The translations under genes were made by a program, and so were the position numbers. Shown here in pieces: positions 1-13,496 of a stretch of DNA of 64,000 nt (the stretch's first letter is position 1; each line of letters starts with the position of its first letter). The notes below the pieces were generated by a model. It did no database searches. It was not told where the DNA came from and was given only the letters and a program-made list of their open reading frames with translations. The DNA is from Sophora flavescens. Lineage: Eukaryota > Streptophyta > Magnoliopsida > Fabales > Fabaceae. The stretch covers positions 70,243,836-70,307,835 of the forward strand of contig CM061063.1 of assembly GCA_030762895.1 (NCBI GenBank), given 5' to 3'.

Positions 1-466
1 AATTCTAAGAAAGGTGACATGCTTTGCATTGTTTGATATTTTGTTTAGCCTTCTTGAATTTTCCTTTTCTTGATTTCGCTACCTAACAATCAATCCCAAG
101 ACCCCATTACAACCAAAATAAAAGACCTCTTGATTCTTATGTGTTTTCATTAATAAAGTATAGATTTGGTTAATAGTCAAGCTTATGGTAGGGTACCTTC
201 CTTGAGGAAATTGAGCGAATTGTCATATTCCTTCAAACATATGAGTGAGGTGAGAAGAGTGCCTGAATTAGTGAGAGATGTGAATCTGGGGAACCTAAGC
301 TCCTAATTGGACTTAAAATCGATTGTCTCTTGGTTTCTTATTGAATATGCCTGTTACTTGAATTCATTACTCGGGTTCTAGATTTACTGTCTATGCTCTG
401 ATTGATTATCTTTTCTGGCCTTAGTTATTGCTTGAGGACAAGCAAAATCTTAAACTTGGGGTGGTT
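1..466 (+). mobile_element. 3' untranslated end of a Ty3/gypsy retrotransposon
   Basis: Non-coding stretch leading directly into an LTR. It ends in a purine-rich tract around 443-466 (AAACTTGGGGTGGTT) placed immediately before the LTR start, as a polypurine tract for plus-strand priming would be. The preceding GAGGACAAGCAAAATCTT is typical of plant Athila/Tat-type 3' ends. No coding frame of note; the element body lies left of the window. Confidence 0.75.
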
Positions 467-1874
467 TGATGAGTGTGATTTCACCTCATATTTCCTTGAC
501 ATTTTGCATGCATTTTCATATAGTTTAGGCGTATTTTGTTTGATTATTTGATAGTTTTTACCTTGGAACGGGTAAGGTGGTTTTGTGGTGCTTGTGTGCA
601 GGAATCGAAGATTAAATTTTTCAGGATCAGTTGTGTTGGAGCTGGCATGAAGATGGAGCTTGGAAGGCAATAAAATGAGGCAAACAGAACTGATCACGGC
701 CATGATCAAGTGGAGCTGAAAAGAAAGAATGGAAAAGTCAGAGCTGATCACGGCCAGGCCGTGATGCCCATCACGGCCGAGACATGTCAGCTGAACCAGA
801 CCTTCAGAGGCAGAACTGATCACGGCTAGGCCGTGATGGTGGTCACGGCCGTGACAGACCAACCAGTGAAGCAACCTCCAAGGCAGAATCCGTCACGGCC
901 TGGCCGTGATAGCCATCACGGTCGTGACGCGCAATATATGGATCAATAGAAACTGATTTGATCTGATTTTTGTATTGGCTTGGGATTCAAGTTACCCCAT
1001 ATTATAAATAGCCCTCTAGGGTTCGAAACTGGGCACTTTTTGGGATTGCTAACCTTAGGCAAAACTATGATTCTTCTTCTTCTCCTCAATCTCTTCTCTC
1101 CTCTAGGGTTTTCTTTTTGTGTTGTTGTTAATCAAGCTTGCTATGATCATGGTAATGCTTGAGTAGTAGTCTTGTTTCTAGGAATTGGGGCTATGCCCAA
1201 GATTTGTTTATGGTGATGAATTGATTTTTGATTTCCTGTTAATTTCAATTTTTGCTTCGATTTGATCCCTATTGTTTTAATTACTCATAAATTCGGTGGC
1301 CACTTTTTTGCGTGTCGTAGATACACTAAGGACGAACTTAGCGGTAAACTTAGATATCGGATCTATAGGAATCAAACTTAGGACTTAAATCACGAGAGTT
1401 AGAAGCGGTCCTTCGAGGGTTTACGAATTGTCACGAAACTTAAAGGGTCCGATTTAAATTCAATTACCATGAGAGTAGGGGTTGATTTAATTGGGCACGG
1501 TTTTTGTAACCCGAGAGGGAGCATTAACTAACTTAGGATAAATTCGCCTTCAAAGCAAATTTTGGTAATTAACAAGGAGAGTAGTCAATTTAGTAACATA
1601 AGCAGTTTTGTGGTATCCCAATTCCTGGTAATCCTTTTTGAATTTGAAAAACCCCTATTTGAATTGTTTTCCTATTTTGTTTAATTGCAATTTTAAATTT
1701 GATTGTTACTTGATTCTGATTTCGAAAACCAAATCTAATTCCAGTTCAGTTAAATCAATTTAATAACTGATTGTTATTTAAGATCACGGTCTCTATGGTT
1801 CGATCTCTTTTTATTACTTGACGACGAAGCCGTTCACTTGCGGATTCGAGAACCACCACCAATCGATGCTGACA
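467..1874 (+). repeat. 3' LTR of Ty3/gypsy element, related to the LTR at 60315
   Basis: Starts TGATGAGTGTGATTTCACCT, identical to the start of the LTR at 60315, and stays alignable along its length. U3 carries several copies of the palindromic motif TCACGGCC..GGCCGTGA (about 690-930). A TATA-like TATAAATAG lies near 1003. The 3' boundary is approximate because the last bases differ from the other LTR; 1874 ends in CA. The two LTRs are clearly diverged, so they belong to different insertions. The apparent reading frame over 425-874 only translates the palindromes. Confidence 0.8.
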
Positions 1875-2581
1875 GGTTTATATGGTGTAGATCCTCCTAT
1901 GACCTATCAGAAACGTAAGCAAAAAGGAGCTGGCAAGGTAGGGAGATTTTGAAAGCTCACCAAAAGTGGCTTTAAGTGGGAGATTGTGAATGTAAAGCCA
2001 CTTGTGGCTTTGGCAACAATAGTCAACAATTGTGGGAGCTAGGAGCAAGTTGGAGACAAATTCAAATTCAATTTGGTTTTTTATACAACCAAGTCAAATA
2101 AAGTGACTATGTTGTGCAACTTGTGATAGGTTTTGGTTATCTTATCTAATGAAGTTGCCAAATTCAATTTGGCTTTGGAATAATCAAGTAGACTCCAAGT
2201 GGCTAACATGCAAAGCAACTAGTATCCATCTTTCTCCTATAAATAGAGCTTTGCATATGATGAACATGTAACAACAACAAGCATAAGAGAACTTGTTGTG
2301 TGAGAGTGAGAGAAAAAAATTCAGAGAGAAATATTGTTTCTCCTGTAAGGTTCTCCTAGAGTGTATTCTTCTATTCAAGAGAGAGTGTTATTGTTCTCTC
2401 CTTGTATTTAGAGAGATGTGTTATAATCTTCTTCCACTTAGTGAAAATTCTTTTACTCTTGCCCATGGTTTTTCCCTTATTCGTTGAGGGAATTTCCAAG
2501 TTAAATATTATGTGTTCAATTCCTCTTTTATCATCTCTTATTTTAGCTGCGTGATACTATTCCGTTACTCGGTACCTAACA
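1875..2581 (+). mobile_element. 3' end and LTR of a Ty1/copia-like retrotransposon
   Basis: AAGTGGGAGATTG around 1975-1986 is the usual copia polypurine-tract to LTR junction. The LTR itself is read as 1985 (TGTGAATG) to 2581 (CTAACA), about 597 bp. It has a promoter-like CTCCTATAAATAGAGC near 2234-2249 and a CT-rich leader downstream. About 110 bp of internal sequence remain at 1875-1984, so the copia element seems to be cut on its left by the gypsy insertion. No target duplication can be checked. Confidence 0.6.
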
Positions 2582-5500
2582 TTATAATAGTATACATTGT
2601 CAGTGTAAAAAAAGAGGAATAACAATGATGTTGATTTGTCAAGATATCATTGAATGTACGTGTAAAAATCCTTTATAGACACGGTGCATAGAAATTAATC
2701 AATCTCTTCAAGGATATGGATAAATTGATAACTTCAGTCTTTTGCAGTCTTTTGCAGTAGTCCACCCAATGAGCTCATGCCCTTAGTTTGACAAAAAAAA
2801 ATGACAGAAACACTAAAACACACACTCTTGAAAACTGAATGATCAATTTGCATATTTTTATAAGTTTTATGACCTAGGTGTACATATCTATTGACGAAGG
2901 GGATAAAGTGGAAATCACGTACATATTTTTGAAAAAAATCCACGCATATTTCCATCCAAATTTGGATAGGTTGTGGGTGTTAGCGTGGCAAAGAGGGTTG
3001 CTTTTGTGGAAATTAAAACTCAGTGATAGAGGGTTAGCTATGATAAAGATTCTAAGAACTTTTCTGGATGCTCTGCTTTGGATGTTGCTCAGGAAGTTAA
3101 TATCATGTTTTTCTTATTTCAGTTCTTGGAGTTTATCGGGGAGTAGGTGTCTCTAGTACTAACACTAGTTTGATTAATGATTAGTATTAGAATCTTACTA
3201 ATTAATGTTTCAAAGATATTGGTTAAGAAACACACCAAAGAAAAATTTGTATTGAAAAATTAAGTGTTACACTTTTTCAAAATCTTAAATACACAATTTT
3301 CCATACAAATTTTCCTTAATTGGTTCCTTTAACAATGCCTGAGATAGCATTCTCCTTAGTATTATTTTTTACAGTTCTTCTGTTGCTTATGTTTTTCTTC
3401 TTGTATATGAGTTAGAGTACTCTCATATTCTTCTTCAATATATTTTTTTTCTTATAAATTAAAAAATTTATGAGTTCAGTGCACATGTTTTGAAAGACAC
3501 GCATACATATTATGACTGAAGGAGTTTTTTTGGCTTTCCCCATTTTTAAAAGGGACAGTTCATGGTAAATTAATAGATAATAATTTTGTGGAGAATGTTA
3601 TTATAAAATTGTACTTTAATCATATTAAAATCTAATTAAAAACCTAGTTGTAACTAATTTAGAAACTAAGCTTGTCACTTTTCATGACAAACGCTCTTAC
3701 CAACAACCAGGGCAGAACCAGGTTCTTGAAATTGGCAGCCATTAAATTATTTTGATGTTAGACAGAGTATAAAGGTTTTGAAAACAGAAATTTTTAGTAG
3801 ATCAAATTAAAGATCAATAATACAGATCCAGCTTGACAACTGCTTTTCCAAACAGGTTTATCAATGTTGAATTCAGCCAAGGTTTTTTTTTCTTTTGTTG
3901 ATTAGAAGCCAAGGCTCTAAATTGCAGATTGTATCGTTTGATATAGCCGTAATATTGCAACCTTCGTCATTATTGTAACTTTACCCTTATAATGGTGATG
4001 CAGTCATATCAAAACTGCATTGCAGCCGTAAGGAATCACAATAGGCTAAAATCGGATTATGTTTGTCTTCAGTCACTCTCCAACCCTTCTCCGATCTCTC
4101 TATCTCTTTCTTTATCTCCTTTTCTCCTTCATTCACCCCTCACTCTTTATTCTCTTTCCTCTCCTCTCTTTGGTTTTGGTGCCGGAGAGATAGAACAACA
4201 AGAGAATCCAAATTCGCTACAATCGTCTACAACAATTTCAAAAGTCAATCTTCAACTAAAGAAGTTTTGAATCCGAGTCCTATAAATACAACAAGGTTAA
4301 AAACTTTTTGAGAAAATTTTTTACCATCCTAATAACCCTACTCGATTCAAATGATTAGTTTTCACAATACGTGCAACATACTGCGAGGGAAAAAAAAACT
4401 ACAAAAAGTTTGATGCCGCAATAGTTGCAATTCACATCATAGCAATCGCAATACCCTCCATGACCGTGGGTGCTATGATAGAGGGAGTGATAAAATTAAT
4501 ATAATAAGGTTCTTTTTTAGGCTAGGGGGGGCATGGCTCCTCTGCCCTATCTCCTGTGCACATAATATACAAAATCATAACTATGCTCCTTATGTGATAA
4601 GTAGGCCACATAGCTTCTGACTGCTCCAAAATTGGAGCATGGGCCTGGCCCCTACTTCGTTGAAATGTCATCCTCCTTCAATCACCTCTAGGTGGCCTCT
4701 TTGATACCACATTACTCTAACAACACCTTATGCTTGTTATATAGTGGGTGTCATTTTCATAATTATCTTTGCTACTCACTTTCATCGTGTTCAATCAGGT
4801 CTTTTAATTGATACAAATCGTTGACAGCATTTTTGGTATTAACTGTAATATAACATCTTAGAGACTTAGCTGTGGTCAAAACCTATAAGCTTTAATTAGG
4901 TTTCAATTTTTTTTATAGATTAATAACATTAACAAATCACCGAGTAAAATGTCAAACAATACATGTGATAATGGTGTGATGTGATATAAATGTCATGTAG
5001 TTTTGATGATGCAGAGTAAGGTTAAATTTAATTAACCTGCAATAGGCTTCATTTAGGTAATTTTCTGATATAGGGGGGAATAAATGCCTCACATATTCTC
5101 AAAGTGTTTCCTGTCAGCTTCTCTGATTTTTTACTGGTGGGACTAACACAAAAAAAAACCTTGCAAACCTACTTGTTTTTTTAGCAGACTTTATTTAAAA
5201 TGCAAGAGGTGATAATCCCCACGTTTTATTGTCAATATTCCTACTATTTTTGATAGAGGTCTATTGTATAGTCTTTTATTGATCTACCAAATATGACCTC
5301 CCCCCAACTCCACTGACCTCATTAGTGTAGCCAATGCTGCAACATTATCAGAGCTGTCATTTCTAATTTGTCTAGTTATGTAATACTAGTGTGTGTACCA
5401 ATTTTTAAGTAATACATGTATGGCATATAGTTAAACTAGGAAAGGAAAGCAAGAACATATTGTGCATAAATGGTCATTATTAGATGCGTATAGGCACATG

Positions 5501-8161
5501 CCATTTTATAGTCAACCTGAACTTAATCTCTCAAATTTTTACTAATTATAAAGAGTAACTCTTGAATAATGAAGGGATACATAGAAGAAATGGAAGGAAA
5601 AAATAAAAGAGGCAAATGGGTGTCACAAGCAAGCATTCTTACAATCGTAAGAACGCACTACTTGGCAAAAGTGACTAAAACATTCTCATTTCTCCAGTTG
5701 ACCCTATTGCATTATGATTTATATAGTGGCTTTCAATCATAACGACTGATTGATGATTTGGCTTTGTATTCATATTGGACTTCCAGAGCTTGTCAGGAAA
5801 ATCAACTAGTATGTGACTAAATATTATTTAATAAAAAAGTGGAAAAAATATTGTAAAGTTTATTAGGAGAAGAATAACTCGTTGCTGCTGAAAAATTAAA
5901 GAGCTAAAGCACAAAGGTCCTCGAAGATATCCTATTAATTAGGCACCACTTATAGAATCATAGATATGTACCATACTCATTAATTAAGCTGTGTCCCTTC
6001 AAGTCACGGGAAGGCTACATAGTGAGGTGTAACCAAGCAAGTGGATTATAGAGCAGAACAGTTGACATATTTTTCAACAGTTGCTTCTTTATATCTTTGA
6101 GACCAAACCCAAACTCAAATTGAAATCAACATGATGAAGAAAGAATTTTCAGTGACAAGGGTCTTATCATGCCTCCACTTATGAGCCACAGAACTACAAG
6201 AAGAAAAGAGTAACACAAACTCTGGCCCCATTGGATTTAATTGCCAGATAGCAAATTCTTGTTTTTCTAAAAATATGAGGACAGTATTCTTGCAAGCATT
6301 TTGGAAACAGTTAGAAAATGGGGTATGGTCTGCAACAAAAAAAAAAGAATAAGTGACATGTGCACCCTTTAAGGCGTGTAAGAACACTAGGCTTTAGGTT
6401 CATTCGCCCTCATCAATCTCTCCTCGTGGATTGGATGCAACAGGTATAACCGACGAATCCCCTTCGGATACAATGGAGAACCTTTGTTTGGTTTGCACAC
6501 CCTAAACCAAGCGTATCGTCAATGTCATCTTACAGAATAATAGTTTGCTTAATTCTCTCTGCACATTAAGGAAAGAAATGAAGTGATTTGGCTTGCAGAA
6601 GTTTAGCCAATTTTCAGACATCATTCTACATACACAAGTGGTTCTATTTATAGACCAACTTATGCCTCTTGGTGAATGAAATAATCTTTCATGTATTTGA
6701 AAGAATGATTGCAACCTTTCATGAATGTACACTTGATGAATGAATATATTTAATCATAAAAAAACACACCTATTAGAAAAGATTTGAAAGCCAGGAAGAG
6801 ACACACTTATTGATGTCTTTCAACCTCTTTCCAACTTAATATCTTGGACTTCCATTATTTTGGAAACTCCTCAGTGAAACTTCTTTCGTTGACCTAATGA
6901 GCACTGTACTTTATGCTCCCTACTCTAAGATATGGAAGCATATCAATGTTGCAATTATTATGGGACCAAAAGTCTAACACTAGCTAGTCCAGCAAAAGAA
7001 GTCAAAGCAAATGTAATTGACATGCAAAGATTCTTAGTAGCTTTTCTTTTCCCGGGTAAGTTTTCATACATGAATTTCATTTTATAAAACATAACTCTCT
7101 TAAACATATAAACATATAATTTTTTATTGATTTTGATGATTAGAGTATGCACGTATGTGATATCTTTCAACGTGATCATCAAACACTCCATTTCTAAACA
7201 TAGATTGTTAGGATCTAAAATCAGTTAAATCAGTTTATTAGTTATATAAATACACACATGTACATTCAATTGATCAATACTATTCATTCTTCACCTTCAA
7301 TCAGCTTGTAATACCAGAGCTGTATTTTGACATTATTGAAGTAAAATATACACATTTTAATTTAACTGAACAAGAATAAGTGAACTTATGAGAAAAGTAA
7401 GGAGAAATGGAGTCTCTCCTATTCTGAAAGAGCATGACGTAATTATATTGGGAGAGAAAGGCAAATTTTTTTTCATATAAGGACTCACCATATATAGGTG
7501 TAGGATCCATTAATTATATTTCAAAATATTTGTTTCTTTTTTAATGGGATCGTATCCTATTCTTCCAAAATAGAAAGGAATCCAAATCCAAAGCAAGGGG
7601 TTAGTTTTTTTTTTTTTTTGTAAATTTGTAAATTTCTATTAAATTACTTGTACAGCACATAAAAAATGCATAAATTATTTTAATGTGTTTAGAATATCCC
7701 AACCAATCAAATAAGAGGTTTGACTATTCTTCATACTATTATTTATAACTTCAAAAGTAGATGAAAAAAAATAGATTTGGTCCAAGAGTTCTGAGAGTTC
7801 AACATGTGAATTGAATTATCATCAACAACCAATAGACCCGACCTAATCTGCAAACTTAAACCAATACACAAATTGTAGGTTGAGCTCAATGGAAAAATCA
7901 AGCCTGTTATGGTTGGGCCTCTACGAGACGTTTGGGTTCAGACTTTGGACCAATTATGCCTGGGTTGGGTCACCAACACAGTTGTGTCCAGTATGTTAAT
8001 TTGGGCCGAAAGTATTCTCGCTCTCGGTCTTTTTTTTTTTTTTTAATTTCAGCGCGGATATATTGCCATATATTATGTTTCAATTCTCTCACACAAAACA
8101 AAGAAAATTTTGGTTTTCTAGGAATGGCCACTTTCAAATTGCTCAAAAACTTATTAACTAA
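2582..8161. other. 5.6 kb without a recognisable gene
   Basis: AT-rich intergenic sequence. Short open frames (for example 2878-3156, 3992-4270, 6115-6387) show no family motif, no coherent codon use and no splice context. A pyrimidine-rich stretch at 4070-4170 and a purine/T run at 7605-7620 are low-complexity. About 7207-7310 (TGTTAGGATC... followed by CCAGAGC) could be a copia-type LTR end, but no partner copy is seen. Nothing here is supported as a gene. Confidence 0.6.
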
Positions 8162-8455
8162 GGGTCTGGTTGGTTTGTTCCTTGTTTTCTATTTTCGTTA
8201 CCTATTTTTAAAAATAATTACAACAAACATTATTATAAATTATCATATTATTTTTATTATGTTTTATGTTTCCAAAAACTTGTACAAAAAATAATGAAAA
8301 CAACTTTTTATTTGTTTTCACTGTTTTCTATACAAGTTTTTAAAAACAAGAAACGTAATAAAAATAATGCAATAGTTTTATGATGATATTTGTTGTAATT
8401 ACTTCTAAACATAAAAATGAAAACATGAAACAAAGATCAAATCAATCAGCCGAAC
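8162..8455. repeat. Foldback MITE, same family as 11686-11990
   Basis: Long imperfect inverted repeat. The left arm (GGGTCTGGTTGGTTTGTTCC..., continuing through TAATTACAACAAAC) pairs with the right arm (GTTGTAATTACTTCTAAACA...CAATCAGCCGAACTC). The centre has TTCCAAAAACTTG/CAAGTTTTTAAAAA. Arms of over 100 bp, no coding capacity. A partial relative is visible at about 8620-8700. Confidence 0.7.
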
Positions 8456-9080
8456 TCTTTTCTTAAAAAGAAGAGTTACACTTCTATTGATGCTTTTGAA
8501 TATTATTGTGGTGTTCCTTTCATGCTTTGATAGAAATATATAATACTGAAGTGAGACATATTTGAGATTGTTGCTTTAACTGCCGTAAGTTTGGAAAGTT
8601 GGACCTCGCCAGCTTCTTATTTTAATTTCCCATTTTTAAAAATAATTGCAAAAATTATATTGTTTTTATTCTATTTTCTGATTCCAAAATTATTTATATG
8701 GACTAATCATTACTTTTCAATTTGATATATGTCATTGTCTATTTGACCATCTAAAATTAAGTGGAAAAGTTAATAGCTCAAGTGACCATTCAGATGATCT
8801 AGAATTTGCCACTTGTGTACCACTGCATCATTATAATGGGAAGTGGAGCATATCCTTCACCAAATATTGATGACAATTCATAACGCCTTGGACATCAATT
8901 ATTTTCACGGCGGTCACACCTTAATATTGTCTTTCTTTCGCTGAATGATTTTGATTCCCACGTATGGACCAGACTGAACTGAAGTGAAGAGGAGGAGAAA
9001 ACTAAAAAGGGTAGTCAACTTCAGTACTATAACGACATGATTACTCATAATTACAAGTTTAGACATTTACATTAAGGTTA
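8456..9080. other. Intergenic, no gene seen
   Basis: AT-rich. Contains a fragment resembling the foldback MITE arm near 8620-8700. Otherwise no motif, ORF or RNA gene that can be supported. Confidence 0.6.
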
Positions 9081-9117
9081 ACTAATCATAAATCATCATC
9101 TCAGGTAATGTGGAGAC

Positions 9118-9123
9118 TTTATT
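9118..9123 (-). terminator. Candidate poly(A) signal of the LBD gene
   Basis: TTTATT on the plus strand is AATAAA on the minus strand, about 190 bp downstream of the LBD stop codon at 9309-9311. Position and orientation fit; no transcript evidence is available here. Confidence 0.4.
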
Positions 9124-9308
9124 CCTTGAAGTCCATAAGAAAGAGAAAAGACAAGAAAAGAAAGAAAAAATATATAGCAAGAGATAGAGCTGAAAAGGTA
9201 AGGCAGACAATAAAGCAAGCCCGTGAAGATAGTAATAATCATAAGAAAATAAATAAAGTGAAAGGCATGCATGCATGCCAATCTATGCACTCCGGCCATT
9301 AAGCTAAG

Positions 9309-12300
9309 CTAGCATGACCACAACGATTCCCCCATGTTGGCCTGATCAACAACCATGTCCATAGCAAAAAGGGACTTGGTCTGTGAAGACATGAGCCTGC
9401 TTGATGGGGACAAGTTATTCTCTGATGATGAATTTGAAGCAACAGGCACTCGTAGCTGCTGATCTGATGATGTTGTGGCTTGGCGCATTTTCATGTGTAC
9501 AACCTCTGCTTGTGCAAGTGCTAATTGGGTTTGTAGCACATCAACCTGTTGCTGTAGAGAGGATATGGCTCCTACACATCCATACACAGGGTCCCTTACC
9601 CTTGCATTCGCTTCATATACCATTGAACTTACTGCATCACTTCGTTGGTTCTCTGGTAATTCCTGTCAATTTTAATTATAATTGTCATGCTCCAACTCTA
9701 CAATATCATTTGATTATAACAAGTTAACAACTCCAATATTATCTCCTCCAAAAACTTAAACAATGAGGTGAAGGCACATACATGAGCAGGTTAGCACAAG
9801 GGTGGGGCCAAATAAGAGTGGTCCATATGGTTGCTGGGAGAGATTGCAACCAATATTTAATTAACTGTAATAATTTTAGGCCTCGATATATTAGCAGGTC
9901 TCACCTCTAGAGAAACCTACACTTATCTGTTTGGAGCTGACTTTAGGCCTCCACATACGTTGGGATACCCTTTACATGAGTGTGATTTTATATCTAATAA
10001 AAATCATAACCCATAAGAGCAATCTAATTAGAGCCAAATTAATATGAAAAATATCATTCATGACATCTCATGGTTTGATCTGTTACGCAAGTGACTTTAG
10101 GATAATGGTTTTGTTGGAACATGTTGTTAGGTGCGTGTAGAAATTAGACCACTTAGGAAAAAGTTGCATCAACATTCAATTAGTTTACCGTGTGGCTTAT
10201 GAGGATGTGTGTGAATGTAAATGTGTAAAAGTAACGCGTTACTTCAGTGTGCAAACTAAAACTGATCCTCATCAGGTGGAGGCTACGCTTGTTAGTTGTC
10301 GACCTAGATGCCTGTGTAGAGTAGCTTTTGGAATTAGTAGACTAGAGAGTGATATGTTGAAAATCATGTGATGTTTGGATATATAAGGATCCCATGCTTG
10401 ATCAAAAATAGCTTCATGTGATAGGGTGCATGTTGAAGTTGGTTGTTTGGAGCGGAGAAAAAATAATATACAGTAGTTGACTACAGAGAACATATAAATA
10501 GTATGAAAAATCATAATACAGGCTTGGCTAGCTTTAAGTAAGTATGCAATAGACTAGGACAATAATGCACAAACACATCATATATAATATAACGTGTCTG
10601 AAAATTCAGCTAGCTAGACATGGAATCTTGACCTCTATATATCGTGATCCAAAAGTTATAACCCTGCAATTATTTTTATTGACTGCATGCCGGAATTTAT
10701 AGACGGGCAATTAATACTATATATATAGGTACTATAGACTTTCTGATCTTTAACATCAATGAATTTAATAAGTAAAACAAGTGGCCATTGAAGGTTAATT
10801 ATATTATAGATAAGTTCTTCTAGACGGGACATGTTCAACCGATTCTAGTAATGTTCAACGTTTACAATTACAATAGAGTACTATATATTACTTATTCAAT
10901 TCATACTTCTAACTAACCTTCAGAATAATTTGCTCACATTTGTTTAACCAGAAAAGAAAAAAGATGCTAATATGTCATCAAGGTGTCATGCTTACAAAAT
11001 AATATATAACTCAAATATTATTAATTTTTTAATTATTAACAAGGTGAAATATCTTTATCTGGGAAATCAACATCAGTTTTGGACATATATTAGCCGTCTC
11101 TATCAATGTAACCCAACAAAAGGAGAAAAGATGCATGAGCGTAATAATACTTCCATTTTTTTCGAAAACAACATTGGAAAACAAGGGAGTCCAATACTAG
11201 AAGCTAAGTGGTGGTCATAAAGAGATAATTGGAACAAATTGCAATACATATAATCAATAATAATTATGTTACCTAGCAACATCTTTTTCACTTTATCGTT
11301 TTCACACCGAGGGTAGCTTCCAAGTAGTAAAGCTAATTTATATATATACCTCATCTTTTGTGCTCTTTATATGCGCTAAGGAATCATCTGGTTCCTGTAC
11401 CTAACATTCCTTTAATAAAGAAGAATGAGAACTATGCAGTTTAACTTAGGGTGGGGACCGTGGGGCTTTTTCAACTGTAAATAACCACTATAACGGAAGT
11501 AAAAGTGGGAAAAACAAAAGTTAAAGATGCCCTTTTTACTTTTATTGGATGACTATACTTTCAACTTCACATAGTATAATAGCTATGAAAAATTAGCTTG
11601 TCAATGAAGGAACTGGTTAATAGACTACATATGGATCAGCAAAACAAGCAAATGTTAGTAATAATCTCTCCCTGAGGAAATATTAGCGCTTATTTGGTTT
11701 ATTTCCTATTTTTTGTTTGGTTTATTTCTTATTTTCAGTTTTTATTTTCTGATTTCAAGAATAATTATAAAATTATTACTTTGTTTTTATTTTGTTTCAT
11801 GTTTCCAGATATTTGTATAGGAAACAATGGAAACAAACAAAAAGTTGTTTCCAATATTGTTTCATGTACAAACCTTTGAAGACATGAAACAGAATAAAAA
11901 TAAAATAACAATTTTGTATTTAATTTTATTATAATTATTCTTAAAATCAGAAAATAAAAACATAAAATAGGAGGTAAACTAAATAGGTCCTTAGAAGCCT
12001 CAAGAGGGTAACCAATTTTATTATACTAGAGAAAGTGGGATCTGTGGACTTCTTATAGTCTTTACAGCAGCAGTTAAATAAGATATAAGTCTGGCCCTAG
12101 AGCAAGTTCGACTTCTATGAGGGAGATAATATGCAAAGTAGTATACATAAAATGCATGAATGAATCTATGGTGTCCTTAACTCTGGGGCAATATCAACTC
12201 TATTTAAACAAATATTCTAGTTCTAGTTGTATTTTTCATAAATGCTAGCACAGCATAAATATGCTCGATCATATGTATATGTTAACCGTGCTGATTTTTA

Positions 12301-13377
12301 CCAATATATCGAGCATATACATATCTATGCATATGCATAAATATGCATATAATTATGATCAATGTAATAGGTATGTGTATAGGCGCTACTTTTGGAAGAG
12401 CTGCTATGACCTTGCAAGTAATTCTTTCTGTTTCCCTTAATTTCCTATACATGTAATTTTTGTGTATATGAGTTTGAATACCCCTTATACTCATCATATT
12501 AATTTATACTTTGACTTATAAAAAAAATGATAAATCCGAATAAATCAAATTTATCTCAAGCATAAAATTTTACCAAACACACGGACTTATTATAATGTTT
12601 TGTTGAGAAACAGAAGAGGGAAGAAAAGAGAGTTGGAGGTAAAATCAGAAAGTGTATATTATCAAATGATAAAAATGAGAATTATAATGTAACCTAGGTT
12701 TATATAGCCAAATAAACCAACTAACAACTAAAACTAATTCTATAACATGCATGTTTTCCCCATGAGATGAGTTGCAATGGTTTAGTAAAATCCTTATCCT
12801 TTATGCAATTTGAGTCTTCAATTAATTGAGACCAAATTTCAGGAGCAGCTTTTTCCCAATCCTTTTCATGCAATTTAACTATCCTATTTTACCATAAGCA
12901 ATACACAATTAATTAAGGTCTTTTGGGATTATATGAAGTATAATGCTTTAACATAATTACTCTGCTTGAAATATATATTCCTAATAACAGAAGTTGAGAA
13001 ACTTGTAAGAAGGTTCAGACATACACCCAAAGGCACCTAGCTACCTGCCCCATTTTTATCTAATGAAAATGATAGGAACATTCATCAAATAATAAATAGT
13101 ATTAATTCTAGCTACTACGATAAAATGTCAGAAATATGATGCGTGGACATGATAGGGATATAAATATTAAAGCGTGCATGAGAATAGAAACCTGTAACAT
13201 TTTGTTGACATTGCTAGCCCCAAACACCTTGTGAACACTGGCAAACTTCTGGGGTTCATCTGCAGGGAAATAAGGAGCAAAGACACAATCCTGTGCGCAT
13301 CTTCTTCTAAGAAGCTTACATGCCGCACATGGCGACATTGCACCTTGCTTTCTACCACTCTCCTTCATTTCATCCAA
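9309..13377 (-). CDS. LBD4: LOB-domain (LBD/ASL) class I transcription factor, LBD4-like
   Basis: Plant-specific DNA-binding regulator of boundary, vascular and organ development, expected in the nucleus. Two exons on the minus strand: exon 1 is 13377-13192 (62 codons from MDEMKESG) and exon 2 is 9662-9309 (117 codons, ending ESLWSC). The intron (13191-9663) has GT and AG borders and is phase 0; total 179 aa. Exon 1 holds the CX2CX6CX3C zinc motif (CAACKLLRRRCAQDC, residues about 17-31), the FAPYFPADEPQKF segment and the GAS block (FGASNVNKMLQ). Exon 2 holds the DP-V-YG motif (ARVRDPVYGCVGAIS) and the leucine-zipper-like coiled coil (LQQQVDVLQTQLALAQAEV), which mark class I. The split after NKMLQ is the standard LBD intron site. 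The LBD4 assignment is by recalled similarity; LBD1 is the alternative. The intron is large because transposons such as the MITE at 11686 lie in it. Confidence 0.93.
11686..11990. repeat. Foldback MITE in the LBD intron, TTA target duplication
   Basis: A 305 bp inverted-repeat element. The left end GCGCTTATTTGGTTTATTTC pairs with the right end (reverse complement GGACCTATTTAGTTTACCTC), and the pairing continues inward to a central stem around GTTTCCAATATTGTTTC. TTA occurs on both sides (11683-11685 and 11991-11993), as expected for PIF/Harbinger-type targets. Related to the element at 8162-8455. Confidence 0.72.
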
Positions 13378-13488
13378 GCGGAAGAAGATTTTGATCTTAA
13401 ACTGGAAAAATATTGTATTGTATACTTGGAAATGAAGAAAGGAAGTTAAGAGAAGAGAAGGGGTCTAAATGGAGGCCTGGATATGATG

Positions 13489-13496
13489 TTATATAG
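13489..13496 (-). promoter_or_regulatory. Putative TATA box of the LBD gene
   Basis: TATATAA-type sequence on the minus strand, about 115 bp upstream of the chosen ATG. It would place a start site near 13460 and a leader of about 80 nt. Position supports 13377 as the first coding base, because no in-frame ATG lies between. Confidence 0.45.

Noticed and set aside
425..874. 149-codon minus-strand frame with repeated CHGRDHHHGLAVISS-like words
   Set aside because: It only translates the TCACGGCC palindromes and the LTR start; it crosses the LTR border.
3992..4311. Serine/leucine-rich frames over a pyrimidine-rich stretch
   Set aside because: Low-complexity CT-rich DNA; overlapping frames both look alike and no domain or gene context exists.
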